Part shown: positions 44,921-56,779 of the stretch, one piece after another
How positions within the stretch are numbered: the first letter of the stretch is position 1
Layout of the letters: every line of letters begins with the position of its first letter
Assembly (NCBI RefSeq): GCF_024707105.1
Contig: NZ_JANQAJ010000009.1
Location: 636,501 to 700,500, forward strand
Length of the DNA stretch: 64,000 bases
DNA from: Devosia ginsengisoli
GTDB lineage: Bacteria; Pseudomonadota; Alphaproteobacteria; Rhizobiales; Devosiaceae
Direction of reading: 5' to 3'
Notes under the pieces: generated by a model
What the model was told of the DNA's origin: nothing
The model's input: the letters and a program-made list of their open reading frames with translations, nothing else
Databases searched by the model: none
Program-made: the position numbers and the translations under genes

Positions 44921-44961
44921 GGCGGCATTCCGATTTTGACGCCATACCACCCTGCCCTCAC

Positions 44962-44984
44962 CTGCTGACAGGCCATGTCAGCAG
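44962..44984. terminator. Hairpin after the globin-coupled receptor gene
   Basis: CTGCTGACA and TGTCAGCAG form a perfect 9-bp stem with a five-base loop, 15 bases beyond the receptor stop on the minus strand. There is no T run, so its strength as a terminator is doubtful. Confidence 0.5.
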
Positions 44985-44999
44985 AAGCGACCATCCAGC

Positions 45000-46595
45000 C
45001 TAGAACTCGTTCCAGTCCGGCGCGATGGCGGTATTGCCCGCCGTGTCCACTCTGGGACACGTCTGCGGCGGCACCCGGCGCACCGGCGGCGGCGCAGCGC
45101 CGATCTTGAACACATCGACGATGCCGTCGAGTTCGCTGGCCTGCACCTCGGTCTGCTCGATCGCGGCATTGGTCTCTTCGACCAGCGCCGCATTGTGCTG
45201 GGTCATCTCGTCCATCTGCCGTACGGCGACCGCGACTTCCTCGAGCGAGGATGCCTGGTCCTTGTTGGCCTGGGCGATAGTGTCGATGAGCGCGGCGCTT
45301 TCCTGCGCCCCGGCCAGGATGTCGAGCAGGGTTTCGGCAGCCTGCCCGACCAGCCTTGTTCCGGCCCGCACTTCGGCGGCACTGGCTTCGATCAGGGCTT
45401 TGACCTCGCTCGATGCATTGGCGGCCGATTGCGCCAGCCGACGTACCTCCACCGCGACCACGGCAAAGCCCTTGCCGGCATCGCCCGCCCGCGCCGCTTC
45501 CACCGAGGCGTTGAGCGCCAGCAGGTTGGTCTGGAAGGCAATGTCATCGATCATACCGATGATGTTGGAAATCTTCGCCGAACTGGCTTCGATCGCCGAC
45601 ATGGCCTGGTTGGCTTCCTTCATCACCTCGCCGCCCTGCGTGGCATTCTGCGAGACGGCCTGCGCCTTGTCGCTTGCCGTCGCGGCGCGTCGGGCGTTCT
45701 CCACTACGGCCAGTGACAATTGCTCGACCGAGGCCGAGGTCTCCTCGATGGTGGCCGCCTGCCTGGTGGTGCGTTCCGACAGATCGTTGGCACCGGAAAG
45801 AATTTCGCCGGTCGCGGTCTTGAGCGAGCGCGATGTCTGCTGCAACTGGCCGACAATCCCGGTCAGCTTTTCGGCCACCGCATTGGTATCGCCCTTGATC
45901 TGCTCGAATTCCGGCTCGAAATCATCTGTGATGCGGGTCGTGAGGTCCCCCTGCGCCATGTCCCGGAGTACCGCCCCGGTCAGCGTCACGGCGCGGTTGA
46001 TCTTGGCCTGTGCCTCGGCGTCGGCCGCCCTGGCATCGGCCGTGAGCTTCTCGAAATAGACCGATACCCCGATATCGATATCGAGCAGCATGGATTTGAG
46101 CACATCGGCCAGCGCCATGGCCATCGCATCGGTTGCCGCCATTACCTCCTCGGGCGAGACCTGCTTGCGCCCGAAGCGCTTCGCCTTGGGCTGCAGGGCC
46201 TCGGCCATCACATCATGGACCAGTCCCAGCACCAGCGTTTCCACGATGATGCCATAGCCCCCGATATGCCAGCGCGGTTCCAGTCCGATCTGCGCATGGC
46301 GCAGGCCGACGCGGGAGCTGGCTTCATAATAGGTATCGTCGAACTGGCCAGCGGCAATCGCCTTCCAGTGCCCGACCTGCTTGGACTGCGCCCGGTCCAT
46401 CTGCTGTTTGCCATCGAAGAATTTCATGACCGCCGGGACCGTGGCGATCTTGGCGTAGAACTTGTCCAGCGCCAGTGGCAGGTGCCTATCGACATGGGCC
46501 TGGACCGTTGCCAGCCGGCGCTGCGCCGCCGCGTCGAGGCCGATGAAATCAAGTCTGGACTGCAGGACGTCCTTGGGAGTGGGGGTCGATGACAT
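45000..46595 (-). CDS. Globin-coupled methyl-accepting chemotaxis protein
   Basis: A 531-residue soluble chemoreceptor with no transmembrane helix. Residues 10-165 are a protoglobin-type sensor; the proximal haem ligand should be His100 in [16 protein letters not shown], as in HemAT. A HAMP-like segment (about 195-260) links to the signalling domain, whose tip reads [19 protein letters not shown]. The end DWNEF matches the other array receptors. It is expected to sense oxygen or another haem gas ligand. A Crp/Fnr-type site lies 54-67 bp upstream, consistent with low-oxygen control. It ends the receptor array. Confidence 0.93.
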   Translation of the reverse strand: MSSTPTPKDVLQSRLDFIGLDAAAQRRLATVQAHVDRHLPLALDKFYAKIATVPAVMKFFDGKQQMDRAQSKQVGHWKAIAAGQFDDTYYEASSRVGLRHAQIGLEPRWHIGGYGIIVETLVLGLVHDVMAEALQPKAKRFGRKQVSPEEVMAATDAMAMALADVLKSMLLDIDIGVSVYFEKLTADARAADAEAQAKINRAVTLTGAVLRDMAQGDLTTRITDDFEPEFEQIKGDTNAVAEKLTGIVGQLQQTSRSLKTATGEILSGANDLSERTTRQAATIEETSASVEQLSLAVVENARRAATASDKAQAVSQNATQGGEVMKEANQAMSAIEASSAKISNIIGMIDDIAFQTNLLALNASVEAARAGDAGKGFAVVAVEVRRLAQSAANASSEVKALIEASAAEVRAGTRLVGQAAETLLDILAGAQESAALIDTIAQANKDQASSLEEVAVAVRQMDEMTQHNAALVEETNAAIEQTEVQASELDGIVDVFKIGAAPPPVRRVPPQTCPRVDTAGNTAIAPDWNEF

Positions 46596-46648
46596 TATGG
46601 GCTCACGGGTAATGGTTCCTAGGTTCGACCATCCGCGACTCCCAAATC

Positions 46649-46662
46649 GTGATCTGGATCAA
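46649..46662. promoter_or_regulatory. Fnr/FixK-like (or Crp-like) site upstream of the globin-coupled receptor
   Basis: GTGAT-CTGG-ATCAA matches the anaerobox TTGAT-N4-ATCAA at nine of ten bases. Its centre is about 60 bp before the receptor start, allowing the -41.5 activator position with a short leader. It can also be read as GTGA-N6-TCAA, a weak Crp half match. The 248-bp gap around it (46596-46843) holds no gene. Confidence 0.6.
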
Positions 46663-46843
46663 ACCAGCCCCATCCAGCCACCGACATGGTAAATAGATGG
46701 TGAACGGGGCGGTATTTGCGCCCGCGACATCATCACCCGGCACCGGCGACCGAATCCCAGTCATCGCAAAAGTCGGCAACAGGCTAGGAGCCGCCAAATC
46801 CTGTCGCCAGTTGCGTCAATTGCGTAGGTATTCCATCGGTGTT

Positions 46844-49303
46844 CTAGCCGGCTTTGCCGCGCCCGAAATAGCTGCCGGCCACCGCCTTGAGATCACCGAT
46901 CATGCCCCGCGCACCGGTCTCGCGTTGCGGTGCCGGCCTGGCGCCGGTGGCAAGAGTGAAAACGCCGATCACGCGGTCGAGCTCGTTGGCCTGCGCCTCG
47001 GTCTGCTCGATGGCGGCATTGGTCTCTTCCACCAGCGCGGCATTATGCTGCGTCATCTCATCAAGCTGGCGCACCGCCACATTGACCTCGTCGATCGAAG
47101 CGGCCTGCTCGCGGCTGGCCCGCGCGATGCCGTCCAGCATCGTGGCATTGGCGCGAATGGCTTCCTGCACCGCCACCAGCCGTTCGGCAGCGCTCGCCAC
47201 CAGCCGCGTACCGCCCTTGACCTCATTGGCCGACTGCTCGATCAGCGCCTTGACATCGGCCGAGGCGCTGGCTGCCGACTGCGCCAGCCGGCGCACCTCC
47301 ACCGCGACCACCGCAAAGCCCGCCCCCGCTTCGCCGGCCCGCGCCGCCTCCACCGAGGCATTGAGCGCCAACAGGTTGGTCTGGAAGGCAACGTCGTCGA
47401 TCAGCCCGATAATGTTGGAAATCTTGGCCGAAGACTGCGTGATGCGGTCCATCGCCCCGGTCGCTTCGCCCATCACCGCGCCGCTGGCCTCGGCCTCGCT
47501 CGAAACCGTCCGCGCCTGCTGGCTGGCCTGCTCGGCCTGGGCGGCATTGTCCACCACCGTCCGGCTGAGCTGCTCGATGGCTGCACTGGTTTCCTCGATC
47601 GTGGCGGCCTGCCGCGTCGTGCGCTCGGAAAGGTCGTTGGCGCCCGAGAGAATTTCGCCCGTGGCGGTCTTGAGTGTGCCCGACGTGCCGCGCAACTGCG
47701 TGATGATGTCGCCAAGCTGCTCGGCCACGCCATTGGTATCCTGCTTGAGCCGCCCGAAGGCGCCCTTGTAGTCGCCGGTCATGCGGTGGGTCAGGTCGGC
47801 GCGGGCCAGCGACGCCAGCACGCTGCCGGTTTCGGTCAAGCCGCGATCGACCGTTGCCACCAGGTCGTTGACATCAAGCGCCAGCTGGCGCAGTTCGGGA
47901 TCCTCGAGCTCGGTGCCAACGCGACGCGAGAAATCGCCATCGATGGCCGCACCGACCACGGCGCCGATATCCTGCTGTAAGCCCTGGATGACGCTGACAC
48001 GCTTGGCGCGTTCCTCGCTCATATCGAGTTCGGCGGTGCGCAGATCGCGCATCTTGAGCCCATTGCTGCGGAACACATCCACGGCCTCGGCCATGTAACC
48101 CAGCTCATCGGCACGCTCGAGACCGGGCACCGCGACATCCAGCTTGTCGCCGGCGATTTCGGCCATGGCATCGGTGAGGCGCGTGATCGGCCGCGTGATC
48201 GTGCGGGCGATGAGGATGCTCGTTATCGCCGCCAGCGCCAGCAGCACCAGCCCGATGACCAGCATCGTGTTGCGCAAGCCGGCCGAAGGTGCGGAAATGT
48301 CGGCTTCGCTTTCCAGCGCCACCACGGCCCAATCGACGCCGCCAAAGGTCAGCGGCTCGCTGGCAGCCACATAGGCAGCGCCCTCATGATGCGACAGTGC
48401 GCCGATCGCCGCCGTGCCACCCAGCGCTGCGCTCACCGCCTCGCCCTGCAGCGACAGCGTCAGCACGTCATTATCTTCCGTCCTGGCGGAATCATTGCGC
48501 ACCAATCCGTCCTGGCCGACGAGATAGGTCTCCCCGCTCTCGCCCAAACCCTGCGTACGGTCCAGCACTTCCCCGATGCGGCCGGTGGGCATCTGGTAGG
48601 CGAGCACCCCGATCAGGAAGCCCTGGTCATAGACCGGCGAGGCAATGAAGCTTGCTGGAACCCCACCGCTCGGGCCATAGGGCGCGAAATCGGACAGGAA
48701 CACCTGCCCCGCCTCGCCTGCCATGGCTGATCGCACCACCTTGCCCAGGTCGCTATCGGCCCATGGCCCGCCGCCTTCGGCGAAATTAGTGCCGAAATCA
48801 GCGTCCTTGGAAACGGTATAGACGTTGTTGAAATCGGTATCGAACAGCAGGACGTCGTAATAGCCGCGCCTTTCCTGCATATCGCGGAAATCGGCATGGA
48901 GGCTCCGATGGTGCAGGTCATAGACCGGCAGCCAGTCCGACGTATCGAGCTTGAGCCGTTCACCCGCCGGATTGGGGTTGCGGGTGATATAGGCGTCCTG
49001 CAGCAGTTCGACCGGGTCACCCTGCCCTTTCAGCGAGCGCATGGCGCCCGAAAACAGGTCGATGGCGGCTGCGATCTCCGACCGTCCGGCAAACAGCGTC
49101 AGGTCCTCGGCCACTTCATTGAGATAGGCATCGAGCGAGGAGCGCGCATTGGCCGCCGCCGCGGTCAGGCGCTGCTCGGCCTGGCTGTTGACGATGCTGC
49201 TGCTGACCGCATAGGCCGCCAGCGCCAGGCTGGCGCCGGTGACAAGCGCGATCGCCACCACCATGGCCGGCAGCTTGAAGGCGAGTTTGAGCTGGGTCGT
49301 CAT
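46844..49303 (-). CDS. Membrane chemoreceptor with double Cache-type sensor, no tether motif
   Basis: An 819-residue MCP: TM1 near residues 10-32, a periplasmic sensor of about 290 residues of dCache type, TM2 near 335-358, HAMP, a second pair of HAMP-like segments (about 440-550), then the signalling domain with [19 protein letters not shown] at the tip. Unlike its neighbours it ends SYFGRGKAG and lacks the W-[N/S]-E-F tail. ATG at 49303 is preferred to a TTG at 49345. It is the fifth membrane receptor in the tandem array. Confidence 0.92.
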   Translation of the reverse strand: MTTQLKLAFKLPAMVVAIALVTGASLALAAYAVSSSIVNSQAEQRLTAAAANARSSLDAYLNEVAEDLTLFAGRSEIAAAIDLFSGAMRSLKGQGDPVELLQDAYITRNPNPAGERLKLDTSDWLPVYDLHHRSLHADFRDMQERRGYYDVLLFDTDFNNVYTVSKDADFGTNFAEGGGPWADSDLGKVVRSAMAGEAGQVFLSDFAPYGPSGGVPASFIASPVYDQGFLIGVLAYQMPTGRIGEVLDRTQGLGESGETYLVGQDGLVRNDSARTEDNDVLTLSLQGEAVSAALGGTAAIGALSHHEGAAYVAASEPLTFGGVDWAVVALESEADISAPSAGLRNTMLVIGLVLLALAAITSILIARTITRPITRLTDAMAEIAGDKLDVAVPGLERADELGYMAEAVDVFRSNGLKMRDLRTAELDMSEERAKRVSVIQGLQQDIGAVVGAAIDGDFSRRVGTELEDPELRQLALDVNDLVATVDRGLTETGSVLASLARADLTHRMTGDYKGAFGRLKQDTNGVAEQLGDIITQLRGTSGTLKTATGEILSGANDLSERTTRQAATIEETSAAIEQLSRTVVDNAAQAEQASQQARTVSSEAEASGAVMGEATGAMDRITQSSAKISNIIGLIDDVAFQTNLLALNASVEAARAGEAGAGFAVVAVEVRRLAQSAASASADVKALIEQSANEVKGGTRLVASAAERLVAVQEAIRANATMLDGIARASREQAASIDEVNVAVRQLDEMTQHNAALVEETNAAIEQTEAQANELDRVIGVFTLATGARPAPQRETGARGMIGDLKAVAGSYFGRGKAG

Positions 49304-49484
49304 CGGGAGAACTTCCGGAGTTGTGGCACTGCTGCCTTTTGCCAAGGCATGCCCGCAGCTCCTCTTCCGCGGCCATGACGCGCCTGAACCATAGGAAGAT
49401 GTTGGTTAAGGAAGCCCTTCCGGGCACGTCATGAGACCGTCATGGTCCCCGGAGATCTTGCCCCGAGGACCATAGGCGAAAGGC

Positions 49485-51887
49485 CTAGAACTCGTTCCAG
49501 TCGGCCGAAATGGCGGCATTGCCCTGGCTGAGATAGGCCTGTGCGGCCTTCCGCACATTGGCCGGGCGGGCCGACACAGGCGAAGCGGCGGCGCGTGCCG
49601 GCACGGCGCTTTCACTACCTGTATGGAACACGGCCACGATCTCGTCGAGCGCACTGGCCTGGGCCTCAGTCTGCTCGATGGCCGCATTGGTCTGCTCCAC
49701 CAGGGCCGCATTATGTTGGGTCATTTCGTCCATGGTGCGGACGGCAATATTGACCTCCTCGATGGCCGAAGCCTGCTCGCGGCTGTCCCGGGCAATCCCG
49801 TCCATCAACTGGTCATTGGCGCGGGCCGCTTCCAGCATGGCCGAAAGCCGCGCTGCCGCGTCCGAAACCAGGCGCGAGCCCAGTCCCACTTCACCGGCAG
49901 ACTGTTCGATCAGCACCTTGACGTCGGCCGAAGCGCTGGCCGCCGACTGGGCGAGACGGCGCACTTCGACAGCCACCACGGCAAAACCCTTGCCGGCATC
50001 GCCCGCCCGCGCCGCTTCCACCGAGGCGTTGAGCGCCAGCAGGTTGGTCTGGAAGGCGATATCGTCGATCAGCCCGATAATGTTGGAAATCTTGCCCGAA
50101 CTGGTCTCGATGGCCGTCATGGCCTCATTGGCCTTTTCCATCACCTGCCCGCCTTCTTCGGCAGTGCGGGTCACTTCGGCCGCGTTGGCGCTGGCATCCT
50201 TGGCGCGCTGCGCATTCTGCAGCACGGTCGAGGCCAGTTGCTCCATGGCCGCCGAGGTCTCCTCGATCGTCGCCGCCTGCTTGGTGGTGCGCTCGGAGAG
50301 GTCGTTGGCGCCGGAGAGGATTTCTCCCGTAGCGGTCTTGAGCGTGCGCGAGGTCGAACGCAATTGCGTCACCACCTCGTTGAGCTTGTCCGCCACCGCA
50401 TTGGTATCAGCCTTGAGGCGGGCAAAGGCGCCCTGATACTCGCCATCCATGCGCATGGTGAGGTCGGTATTGGCCAGAGCCGTCAGCACCCTGCCGGTCT
50501 CGCCGAGACCGCGGTCCACCGTAGCGACGAGGCTGTTGACGCTGCTGGCCAGGCCATTGAGTTCCGGATCGGGAAATTCGGTCTCCACCCGCTGGCTGAA
50601 GTCGCCGGCAATGGCGGAATCGACCACTTGGCCGAAAGCGCCCTGCAGATCACTCATCATGGCGCGGCGATTTTGCTCCTCGGCCACGATACGCGCCGCT
50701 TCCGCCTCGGTCATCTGGCTGACCTTGAGCCCGTTCTGGCGGAACACTTCCACCGCCCGCGCCATGGCGCCGATTTCGTCGTGGTTCTCGCCATAGGGCA
50801 CCTCGACGTCGTAATGGCCTTCGGCCAACCCGTCCATGATGCCGGTCATCCGGCGGATCGGCCTGGCCAGTATGCCGGCCCCGAACCAGACCAGCGCCAA
50901 TACCGCAGCCAGCAGCGCCGCGGAAACCATCAGCGCCATATTGCGCATCTGATCGACACCGGCAAAGATCGTCGCAGCCGGCACATCCATGAGCATGGTC
51001 CACTGATCGGCCACGCCGTCAAAGGATAGCTGTGTCGCAATGACGAACTGCTGCGTGCCGGTGGCATCAACATAATAGAGACCCTTTTGCAGCAGGGCCG
51101 GATCCAGCAGCGCACCAGCAACATCAGGCGTCACCTTGGTGCCGACAAGCGCGGGATCGGGGCTGGCGATCCACTGGCCATCACTGCTGACCAGCGACAC
51201 ATTGCCAACATCGAAGGGTCGAAGCTGGCCGATCACGCCGGCAATCGTATCGAGGCTGAGATCGGCGGTTACGATGCCGACCGGCTTGCCCGCCTTGTGC
51301 ACCGGAATGCTGATCGTGGTCATCAGCACGTCAACGCCGTTGACCACATAGGAAAAGGGTGGCGTCAGCACCGAGCGGTCTTCGGCCAGAGGCAGGTCAT
51401 ACCAGTTCGCATTGTCCGCACTGGCCGACATGTCCAGCAGTTCGACCACGACCTTGCCGTCCTGGTTGGTGAAATAGGGCACGAAACGGCCATTGGCATC
51501 GGAATATTTGTGCCCGATGAAACCGGCATCATTGCCGTCGAGGGCATTGGCATTGAAGGCCAGCGTCATGCCGGTCAGCGCCGGTCGGGAGGCTGCCGCC
51601 GCGGTCATCAGCCGGCCGAGCTGATCGCGGTCGGCCACGCCCTCGGATATGGTTCCTTCCACCGCAGCGCTGACACCGCGGGCCAGCGAAATGATGCCGT
51701 CCATCTGCCCGGATGCGAGCTCGCCATATTGCCCCAGCAAGGCTCGCGCCCGCGCCTCGGCTTCATTGCCCGCCGTGCCATACATCAGCGCCGTTCCGCC
51801 GAAGACGATGGCGCACATCGAAGCTGCAAACAATACACCTGCGCCGATCACCAGCTTCATCTGGATCGACAGGTTGGAGAATTTCAT
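49485..51887 (-). CDS. Membrane chemoreceptor with double Cache-type sensor
   Basis: An 800-residue MCP. TM1 is at about 12-36, a dCache-type periplasmic sensor spans about 40-310, with motifs [22 protein letters not shown] and [21 protein letters not shown] typical of such sensors, and TM2 is near 318-342. HAMP and HAMP-like segments follow, then the signalling hairpin with [19 protein letters not shown]. It ends [12 protein letters not shown], the array tail. Ligands of this sensor type are often amino or organic acids, but none can be assigned. A 330-bp regulatory gap lies upstream. Confidence 0.94.
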   Translation of the reverse strand: MKFSNLSIQMKLVIGAGVLFAASMCAIVFGGTALMYGTAGNEAEARARALLGQYGELASGQMDGIISLARGVSAAVEGTISEGVADRDQLGRLMTAAAASRPALTGMTLAFNANALDGNDAGFIGHKYSDANGRFVPYFTNQDGKVVVELLDMSASADNANWYDLPLAEDRSVLTPPFSYVVNGVDVLMTTISIPVHKAGKPVGIVTADLSLDTIAGVIGQLRPFDVGNVSLVSSDGQWIASPDPALVGTKVTPDVAGALLDPALLQKGLYYVDATGTQQFVIATQLSFDGVADQWTMLMDVPAATIFAGVDQMRNMALMVSAALLAAVLALVWFGAGILARPIRRMTGIMDGLAEGHYDVEVPYGENHDEIGAMARAVEVFRQNGLKVSQMTEAEAARIVAEEQNRRAMMSDLQGAFGQVVDSAIAGDFSQRVETEFPDPELNGLASSVNSLVATVDRGLGETGRVLTALANTDLTMRMDGEYQGAFARLKADTNAVADKLNEVVTQLRSTSRTLKTATGEILSGANDLSERTTKQAATIEETSAAMEQLASTVLQNAQRAKDASANAAEVTRTAEEGGQVMEKANEAMTAIETSSGKISNIIGLIDDIAFQTNLLALNASVEAARAGDAGKGFAVVAVEVRRLAQSAASASADVKVLIEQSAGEVGLGSRLVSDAAARLSAMLEAARANDQLMDGIARDSREQASAIEEVNIAVRTMDEMTQHNAALVEQTNAAIEQTEAQASALDEIVAVFHTGSESAVPARAAASPVSARPANVRKAAQAYLSQGNAAISADWNEF

Positions 51888-51994
51888 TCTGTATTCCCTA
51901 CCAAGTTTGCCTCTGGCGAAGGCGGCCTATTGACCGTCACAGGTCGTTCCACCGGCCGCTGCTGTGCTTGATGGGTATCCACGCGCGTATCGGA

Positions 51995-52015
51995 ACCATC
52001 CGCGCAGCGCGGATG
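51995..52015. promoter_or_regulatory. Perfect 21-bp palindrome
   Basis: CCATCCGCGC-A-GCGCGGATGG, two 10-bp arms around one base, 108-128 bp upstream of the receptor start at 51887. It may be an operator or an RNA hairpin in the leader. Confidence 0.55.
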
Positions 52016-52058
52016 GAACAGGTTCAGATTGTGGGGAAAGCGACGCCATATTGCTCCC

Positions 52059-52078
52059 GCCGTGATGTTCGTCACGGC
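52059..52078. promoter_or_regulatory. Crp-like inverted repeat
   Basis: GCCGTGA-TGTTCG-TCACGGC, a perfect 7-bp inverted repeat containing GTGA-N6-TCAC, the core of Crp sites (consensus TGTGA-N6-TCACA). It lies about 180 bp upstream of the receptor at 49485-51887. Confidence 0.5.
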
Positions 52079-52128
52079 ATGCCCAAGTCAAATACAACTG
52101 CGTCCGCAATCACCCTGTCAGAGCGCCC

Positions 52129-52143
52129 TTAAGGCCGGGTTAA
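52129..52143. promoter_or_regulatory. CtrA-like site
   Basis: TTAA-N7-TTAA, a full match to the CtrA box of alphaproteobacteria, in the 330-bp gap between two receptor genes (51888-52217). CtrA controls motility and chemotaxis in many members of the class. Distance to the next start is about 250 bp, rather far, so the role is uncertain. Confidence 0.5.
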
Positions 52144-52167
52144 GCACAATCGACTGCGGCGTGCATG

Positions 52168-52192
52168 AAAAAGGGCGCCGTAAACGCCCTTT
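52168..52192 (-). terminator. Terminator after receptor 52218-54296
   Basis: AAAGGGCG and CGCCCTTT form an 8-bp stem around a CCGTAAA loop; on the minus strand a run of five T follows. Confidence 0.85.
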
Positions 52193-52217
52193 CGCAAGTA
52201 ACGGTATTGTAAAGCCG

Positions 52218-54296
52218 TCAGAACTCGGACCATTCCTTGGCGATGGCCGCATTGCCCTCTGTCAGATAGGAACGGGCGGCCGAGCGGACCTTGTCGACCA
52301 TGCCGCGCCCCGGTATCGGCATGCCCCGCGCGGACGAAGCCGTGGTTTTCGCCGTTTCTTCGATGGTGAAGATATCCACCACTCGGTCGAGCTCGCTGGC
52401 CTGGGCCTCGGTCTGCTCGATAGCGGCGTTGGTCTCTTCCACCAGCGCCGCATTATGCTGGGTCATCTCGTCCAGGGTGCGCACTGCTACCGACACTTCA
52501 TCGATGGCCGCCGCCTGTTCGCGGCTGGCCCTGGCAATGGCCTGCATCAGGCTGGCATTCTCGTTGACCGCGTCCAGCATGGCCGTCAACTGCTCGGACG
52601 CGTTGGACACGAGCTTGCTGCCGCCCTTGACCTCGTTGGCGCTCTGCTCGATCAGCGCCTTGACATCGGCCGAGGCGCTGGCCGCCGATTGCGCGAGCCG
52701 CCGCACTTCCACCGCCACCACGGCAAAACCCTTGCCCGCATCACCCGCCCGCGCCGCTTCGACGGAGGCATTGAGCGCCAGCAGGTTGGTCTGGAAGGCG
52801 ATATCGTCGATCATGCCGATAATGTTGGAAATCTTGCCCGAGCTGGACGTGATGCGCGCCATCGCCTCATTGGCCTCGGCCATGGTTTCCCCGCTCTGCG
52901 CCGCGCTGTGGGACACCGACTTGGCCTTGACGTCCGCGTCTTCGGCCATGCGGGCATTGTCGGCCACGGTCGAGGCCAGTTGCTCCATGGCCGCCGAAGT
53001 TTCCTCGATCGTCGCCGCCTGCTTGGTGGTGCGTTCGGAGAGGTCGTTGGCGCCTGACAGGATTTCTCCGGTCGCGGTCTTGAGGGCGCGCGAGGTCGAG
53101 CGCAATTGCGTCACCACATCGGTCAGCTTGTCGCCCACCGCATTGGTATCAGCCTTGAGCTTGGCAAAGGAGCCCTGATAGTCGCCGACCATCCGCCGGG
53201 TGAGGTTGGTATCGGCCAGCGCCGCCAGCACGTCACCGGTTTCGCTGATGCCGCGATCCACCGTCTCGACCAGGTTGTTGACGCTGCCGGCCAGCGCATT
53301 GAGTTCGGGATCGGGGAATTGCGCATGCACGCGCTTGGAGAAATCGCCGGCAATAGCGGCATCCACCACCTCGCCGAAAGCGGCCTGCAGGGCCACCATC
53401 ATGTCGGTGCGCTCGACCCGACGGCGCTGGGAAGCGGCGCGCTCTTCCTCGGTCATCTGACTGACCTTGAGCCCGTTCTCGCGGAAGATTTCCACCGCAC
53501 GGGCCATCTCGCCGACTTCGTTGCCGCGGGTGATGAACGGCACTTCGGTTTCGTAATCGCCCTCGGCGACCGCTTTCATGGTCCGCGCCAGCTTCGGCAC
53601 CGCCGCCATCATCAGGCGGGACATGACATAGCCCAGCACGCCCAGGATCACGAGGCTCACCGCGCCCACGCTCAGCAGCACCCACAGGGTCGACAGAATG
53701 CCCGCTTCAAGCCTGGCCTTGTCCGTGCCGGCATAGAGGGCTCCGACCAGCCCGCCATCCTGATCCTGGATGGGCTGATAGGCGGTGTAATAGGTCGTGC
53801 CGAGCACGGTGGCTTCGCCGAAATAGGATTTGCCTTCCATCAGGTTCGCATAGGCCGGGTCGGTCTCGTCGAGCACCTGGCCCATCAGGCGTTCGCCCTC
53901 CGGCGTCAGCAGCGTGCTGCTCAGCGCGGTAAGCGGCTTGCCGACCTCCTCGGCACCATAGATCGTCACGCTTTCCCCGGTGAGGCGAACCACCGAATCC
54001 ACCAGGTCGTGATTGACGAACAGGCGCGGCATCGCCCAGGTCTTGACCGAGGCAATGCTGCCATCCTCCGCCCACACCACCTCGGCGCCGGGCAGCTTGC
54101 CCCCGATCACCGTGGCTGCCGTGCGCAGGTCGCCTTCCAGCCGCGACATGGCATTGGCCCGTGTCGAGGCGCTGAGATTGACATAGGTCGCCGCCGTCAC
54201 TGCCGCGATGGACACGATAATGGCGGAAATCACCAAGGTGGCGATCATCGTCGTCAGCTTGATATTGCCCAGGGCGTGCCCAGTGCGCTTCAGCAT
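52218..54296 (-). CDS. Membrane chemoreceptor with single Cache-type sensor
   Basis: A 692-residue MCP. TM1 lies at about 13-36 ([20 protein letters not shown]), then a periplasmic sensor of about 160 residues resembling sCache_3, whose motif [24 protein letters not shown] lies before TM2 (about 200-224). HAMP, an extended tandem-HAMP region and the signalling domain (tip [19 protein letters not shown]) follow. It ends [12 protein letters not shown]. It is the closest paralog of the adjacent frameshifted receptor 54499-56573: same sensor type and almost identical length. Confidence 0.93.
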   Translation of the reverse strand: MLKRTGHALGNIKLTTMIATLVISAIIVSIAAVTAATYVNLSASTRANAMSRLEGDLRTAATVIGGKLPGAEVVWAEDGSIASVKTWAMPRLFVNHDLVDSVVRLTGESVTIYGAEEVGKPLTALSSTLLTPEGERLMGQVLDETDPAYANLMEGKSYFGEATVLGTTYYTAYQPIQDQDGGLVGALYAGTDKARLEAGILSTLWVLLSVGAVSLVILGVLGYVMSRLMMAAVPKLARTMKAVAEGDYETEVPFITRGNEVGEMARAVEIFRENGLKVSQMTEEERAASQRRRVERTDMMVALQAAFGEVVDAAIAGDFSKRVHAQFPDPELNALAGSVNNLVETVDRGISETGDVLAALADTNLTRRMVGDYQGSFAKLKADTNAVGDKLTDVVTQLRSTSRALKTATGEILSGANDLSERTTKQAATIEETSAAMEQLASTVADNARMAEDADVKAKSVSHSAAQSGETMAEANEAMARITSSSGKISNIIGMIDDIAFQTNLLALNASVEAARAGDAGKGFAVVAVEVRRLAQSAASASADVKALIEQSANEVKGGSKLVSNASEQLTAMLDAVNENASLMQAIARASREQAAAIDEVSVAVRTLDEMTQHNAALVEETNAAIEQTEAQASELDRVVDIFTIEETAKTTASSARGMPIPGRGMVDKVRSAARSYLTEGNAAIAKEWSEF

Positions 54297-54374
54297 ATCA
54301 ATTTACCCCGTATCCCCCCGCACGGTTCAGTGAGACCTGTCCGCGCCCGATCAGGGAAAATTATCAGCACAGGC

Positions 54375-54389
54375 TTAATCGAGCGTTTA
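54375..54389. promoter_or_regulatory. CtrA-like site upstream of receptor 52218-54296
   Basis: TTAA-N7-TTTA matches the CtrA box at seven of eight bases, 79-93 bp before the start codon, a plausible promoter position. A similar element (TTAA-N7-TTTT) lies 84-98 bp upstream of the next receptor (56657-56671). Confidence 0.45.
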
Positions 54390-54446
54390 TCGATTTGTCT
54401 GGACAAGTTGCACCGGCCGGACCGACGCAAGATATGACAGATACGA

Positions 54447-54479
54447 AAAACCCCGCGGCGCCTTGCACCGCGGGGTTTT
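54447..54479 (-). terminator. Terminator after receptor 54499-56573
   Basis: AAAACCCCGCGG pairs with CCGCGGGGTTTT, a perfect 12-bp stem with A and T tracts on both sides, so it works on either strand. Confidence 0.93.
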
Positions 54480-54498
54480 GTTGTCGTCCCTTTGGAGA

Positions 54499-56573
54499 CT
54501 AGAACTCGCTCCAGTCCGGGGCCACGGCGGCATTGCCATGGGTAGCCAGGTTGGCGGAGGCCGCTGTCAGCCGCTGCTGCAGATCGCGCGCGCCACCGGC
54601 TGGCCCCGCTCGCTCGATCCGTGCTGTCGCGGTCTCCTGCTGGGCGATGCGGAACACATCGACAATGCGGTCGAGCTCGGTGGCCTGCGCCTCGGTCTGC
54701 TCGATCGCTGCATTGGTCTCTTCCACCAGCGCCGCATTGTGCTGGGTCATCTCGTCCATGGTACGGACGGCGGTGGTGACTTCCTCGATGGCAGAGGCCT
54801 GTTCGCGGCTGTCATTGGCGATGGATTCGAGCAGCCCATTATTGCCGCGCGCCGCCTCCAGCATGGCCTTGAGCTTGCCGGCCGCGTCGCCCACGAGCTT
54901 GGAGCCCGAATTCACTTCCCCGGCCGACTGCTCGATCAGCACCTTGACCTCGCTCGAGGCCTGCGCTGCCGACTGCGCCAGGCGCCGCACTTCCACGGCC
55001 ACCACGGCAAAGCCCTTGCCGGCATCGCCGGCCCGTGCCGCTTCCACCGATGCGTTCAGCGCCAGCAGGTTGGTCTGGAAGGCGATGTCGTCGATCATGC
55101 CGATAATGTTGGAGATCTTGGCGGAAGACTGGGTGATCCGTTCCATTGCCGAGGTTGCGGCATCCATCACCTGCCCGCCTTCTTCGGCGGTGCGCGTCAC
55201 CTGCGCGGCATTGACGCTGGCATCCTTGGCCCGCTCGGCATTCTTGAGCACGGTCGTCGCCAGTTGTTCCATGGCCGCCGAAGTCTCTTCGATCGTCGCC
55301 GCCTGCTTGGTGGTGCGCTCGGAGAGGTCGTTGGCGCCCGAGAGGATTTCTCCCGTCGCGGTCTTGAGGGAACCCGAAGTATGGCGCAACTGGCCCACCA
55401 CTTCGGTCAGCTTGTCGGCCACTGCATTGATGTCGGACTTGAGCGTGGCGAAGGCGCCTTCATAGTCGCCCTCCATCCGCTCGGTGAGATCGGTATTGGC
55501 CATGGCGCCCAGCACATGGCCGATCTCGGTCACGCCGCGATTGAAGGTCGAGACCAGGTTGTTGATGCCGGCCGCCAGCCCGTTGAGTTCCGGATCGGGG
55601 AATTCCACCGCGACCTGCCGGGTGAAGTCGCCCGCCACCGCGGCATCGACCACTTCGCCAAAGGCCGACTGCAGCTCGCTCATCATCTTCTGACGATTTT
55701 CCTGATCGGCAATGATGCGCGCGGCTTCCGCCTCGGTCATCTGGCTGACCCGCAGCCCATTGGCGCGAAACACTTCCACGGCGCGCGCCATGGCGCCAAC
55801 TTCGTTACCCTGTTCGGTATAGGGCACCTCGGTTTCGTAGTTGCCCTCGGCAATGGCTTCCATCGAACCGGCCAGCTTGGGAATGGGCTTGGTGATCAGG
55901 CGCGACAGCACCAGTCCCACCAGTCCCAGCGCCACGGTCACCGCGCCGCCCACCATCAGGATCAGCCCCAGCACGCCATTGGCCGAAGCCTCGACATTGG
56001 CCATGGGCGTACCGACGAAAATGGCGCCCATGACTTCTCCGCTCATCTTTTCGATGGGCTGCAGCGCCGCGAAATAGGTGATGCCGTTGATCGGCAACTG
56101 CCCAACGAACGGCTCGGCAGCCAGCACAGCGGCATAGGCGGGGCTGGACGGATCGAGCGTCAGGTCCGCGACCCGCGTGCCATCGGGTGCGGCAATGCTG
56201 GTGGTCTTGCCGGCAAGAATCTGCGTCGCCGTATCAAGCACATAAATGCTCGCATCCTGCTTGGTGACGCGCGTCACCGAGTCGATGATTTCGGTATCGT
56301 AGAAGGGGGCACGGCCCAGCTCTGGAACGCATCCATCGTCCCCTCTTCAGTCCAGTTCAGGACCGAGCCGGAAATGCGCCGCTCCAGGATCGTGGCGGCA
56401 ACTGCCAGATTGGTTTCCTGTTGCACCTTGCTGTCGGCCATCGACTGGGCATGCAGGCTCATATAGATCGCGCCCGACACGACGGCGATGGAGCCGATAA
56501 TGCCGATCAGAACCAGCGCCGCGATGGTCGTGGTCATCTTGATATTGCCGAAAGCAGCAAAGAGCTTGCGCAT
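54499..56573 (-). pseudogene. Single-Cache chemoreceptor interrupted by a one-base frameshift
   Basis: Read with one extra base, this is a 691-residue MCP parallel to its 692-residue neighbour: TM1 near 12-36, sCache_3-like sensor, TM2, HAMP repeats, signalling domain and tail AVAPDWSEF. As given it splits into a 99-codon frame (56274-56573) and a 592-codon frame (54499-56277). The break is at a run of five C (plus-strand GGGGG, 56305-56309); six C would restore AVPPFYDTEIIDSVTR. The first frame's TGA overlaps a GTG that opens the second (bases 56274-56277). It may be phase variation, a fresh mutation or a sequencing error. Confidence 0.88.
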
Positions 56574-56779
56574 GGCCTGTTTCCCCCAAGCGTCCCTGCG
56601 CGGCGATTCATCGCGCGCCTGTGGACTTACTGATGGGAAAAATTACGGGATAGCCGTTAATCGAAGGTTTTCCAAAAGCGCTCTGGCATCGTTTTCGAAG
56701 TCGATTTAGCCGTTCTACTGTCGAATTATGGCGACAGGCACGTTGAACACCCTGCGTTGTGCCTTCCCCATGCACTCAA

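Noticed and set aside
49441..49472. ATGGTCC/GGACCAT hairpin after receptor 49485-51887
   Set aside because: The stem is only seven base pairs with a long loop and no T run, too weak to call a terminator.
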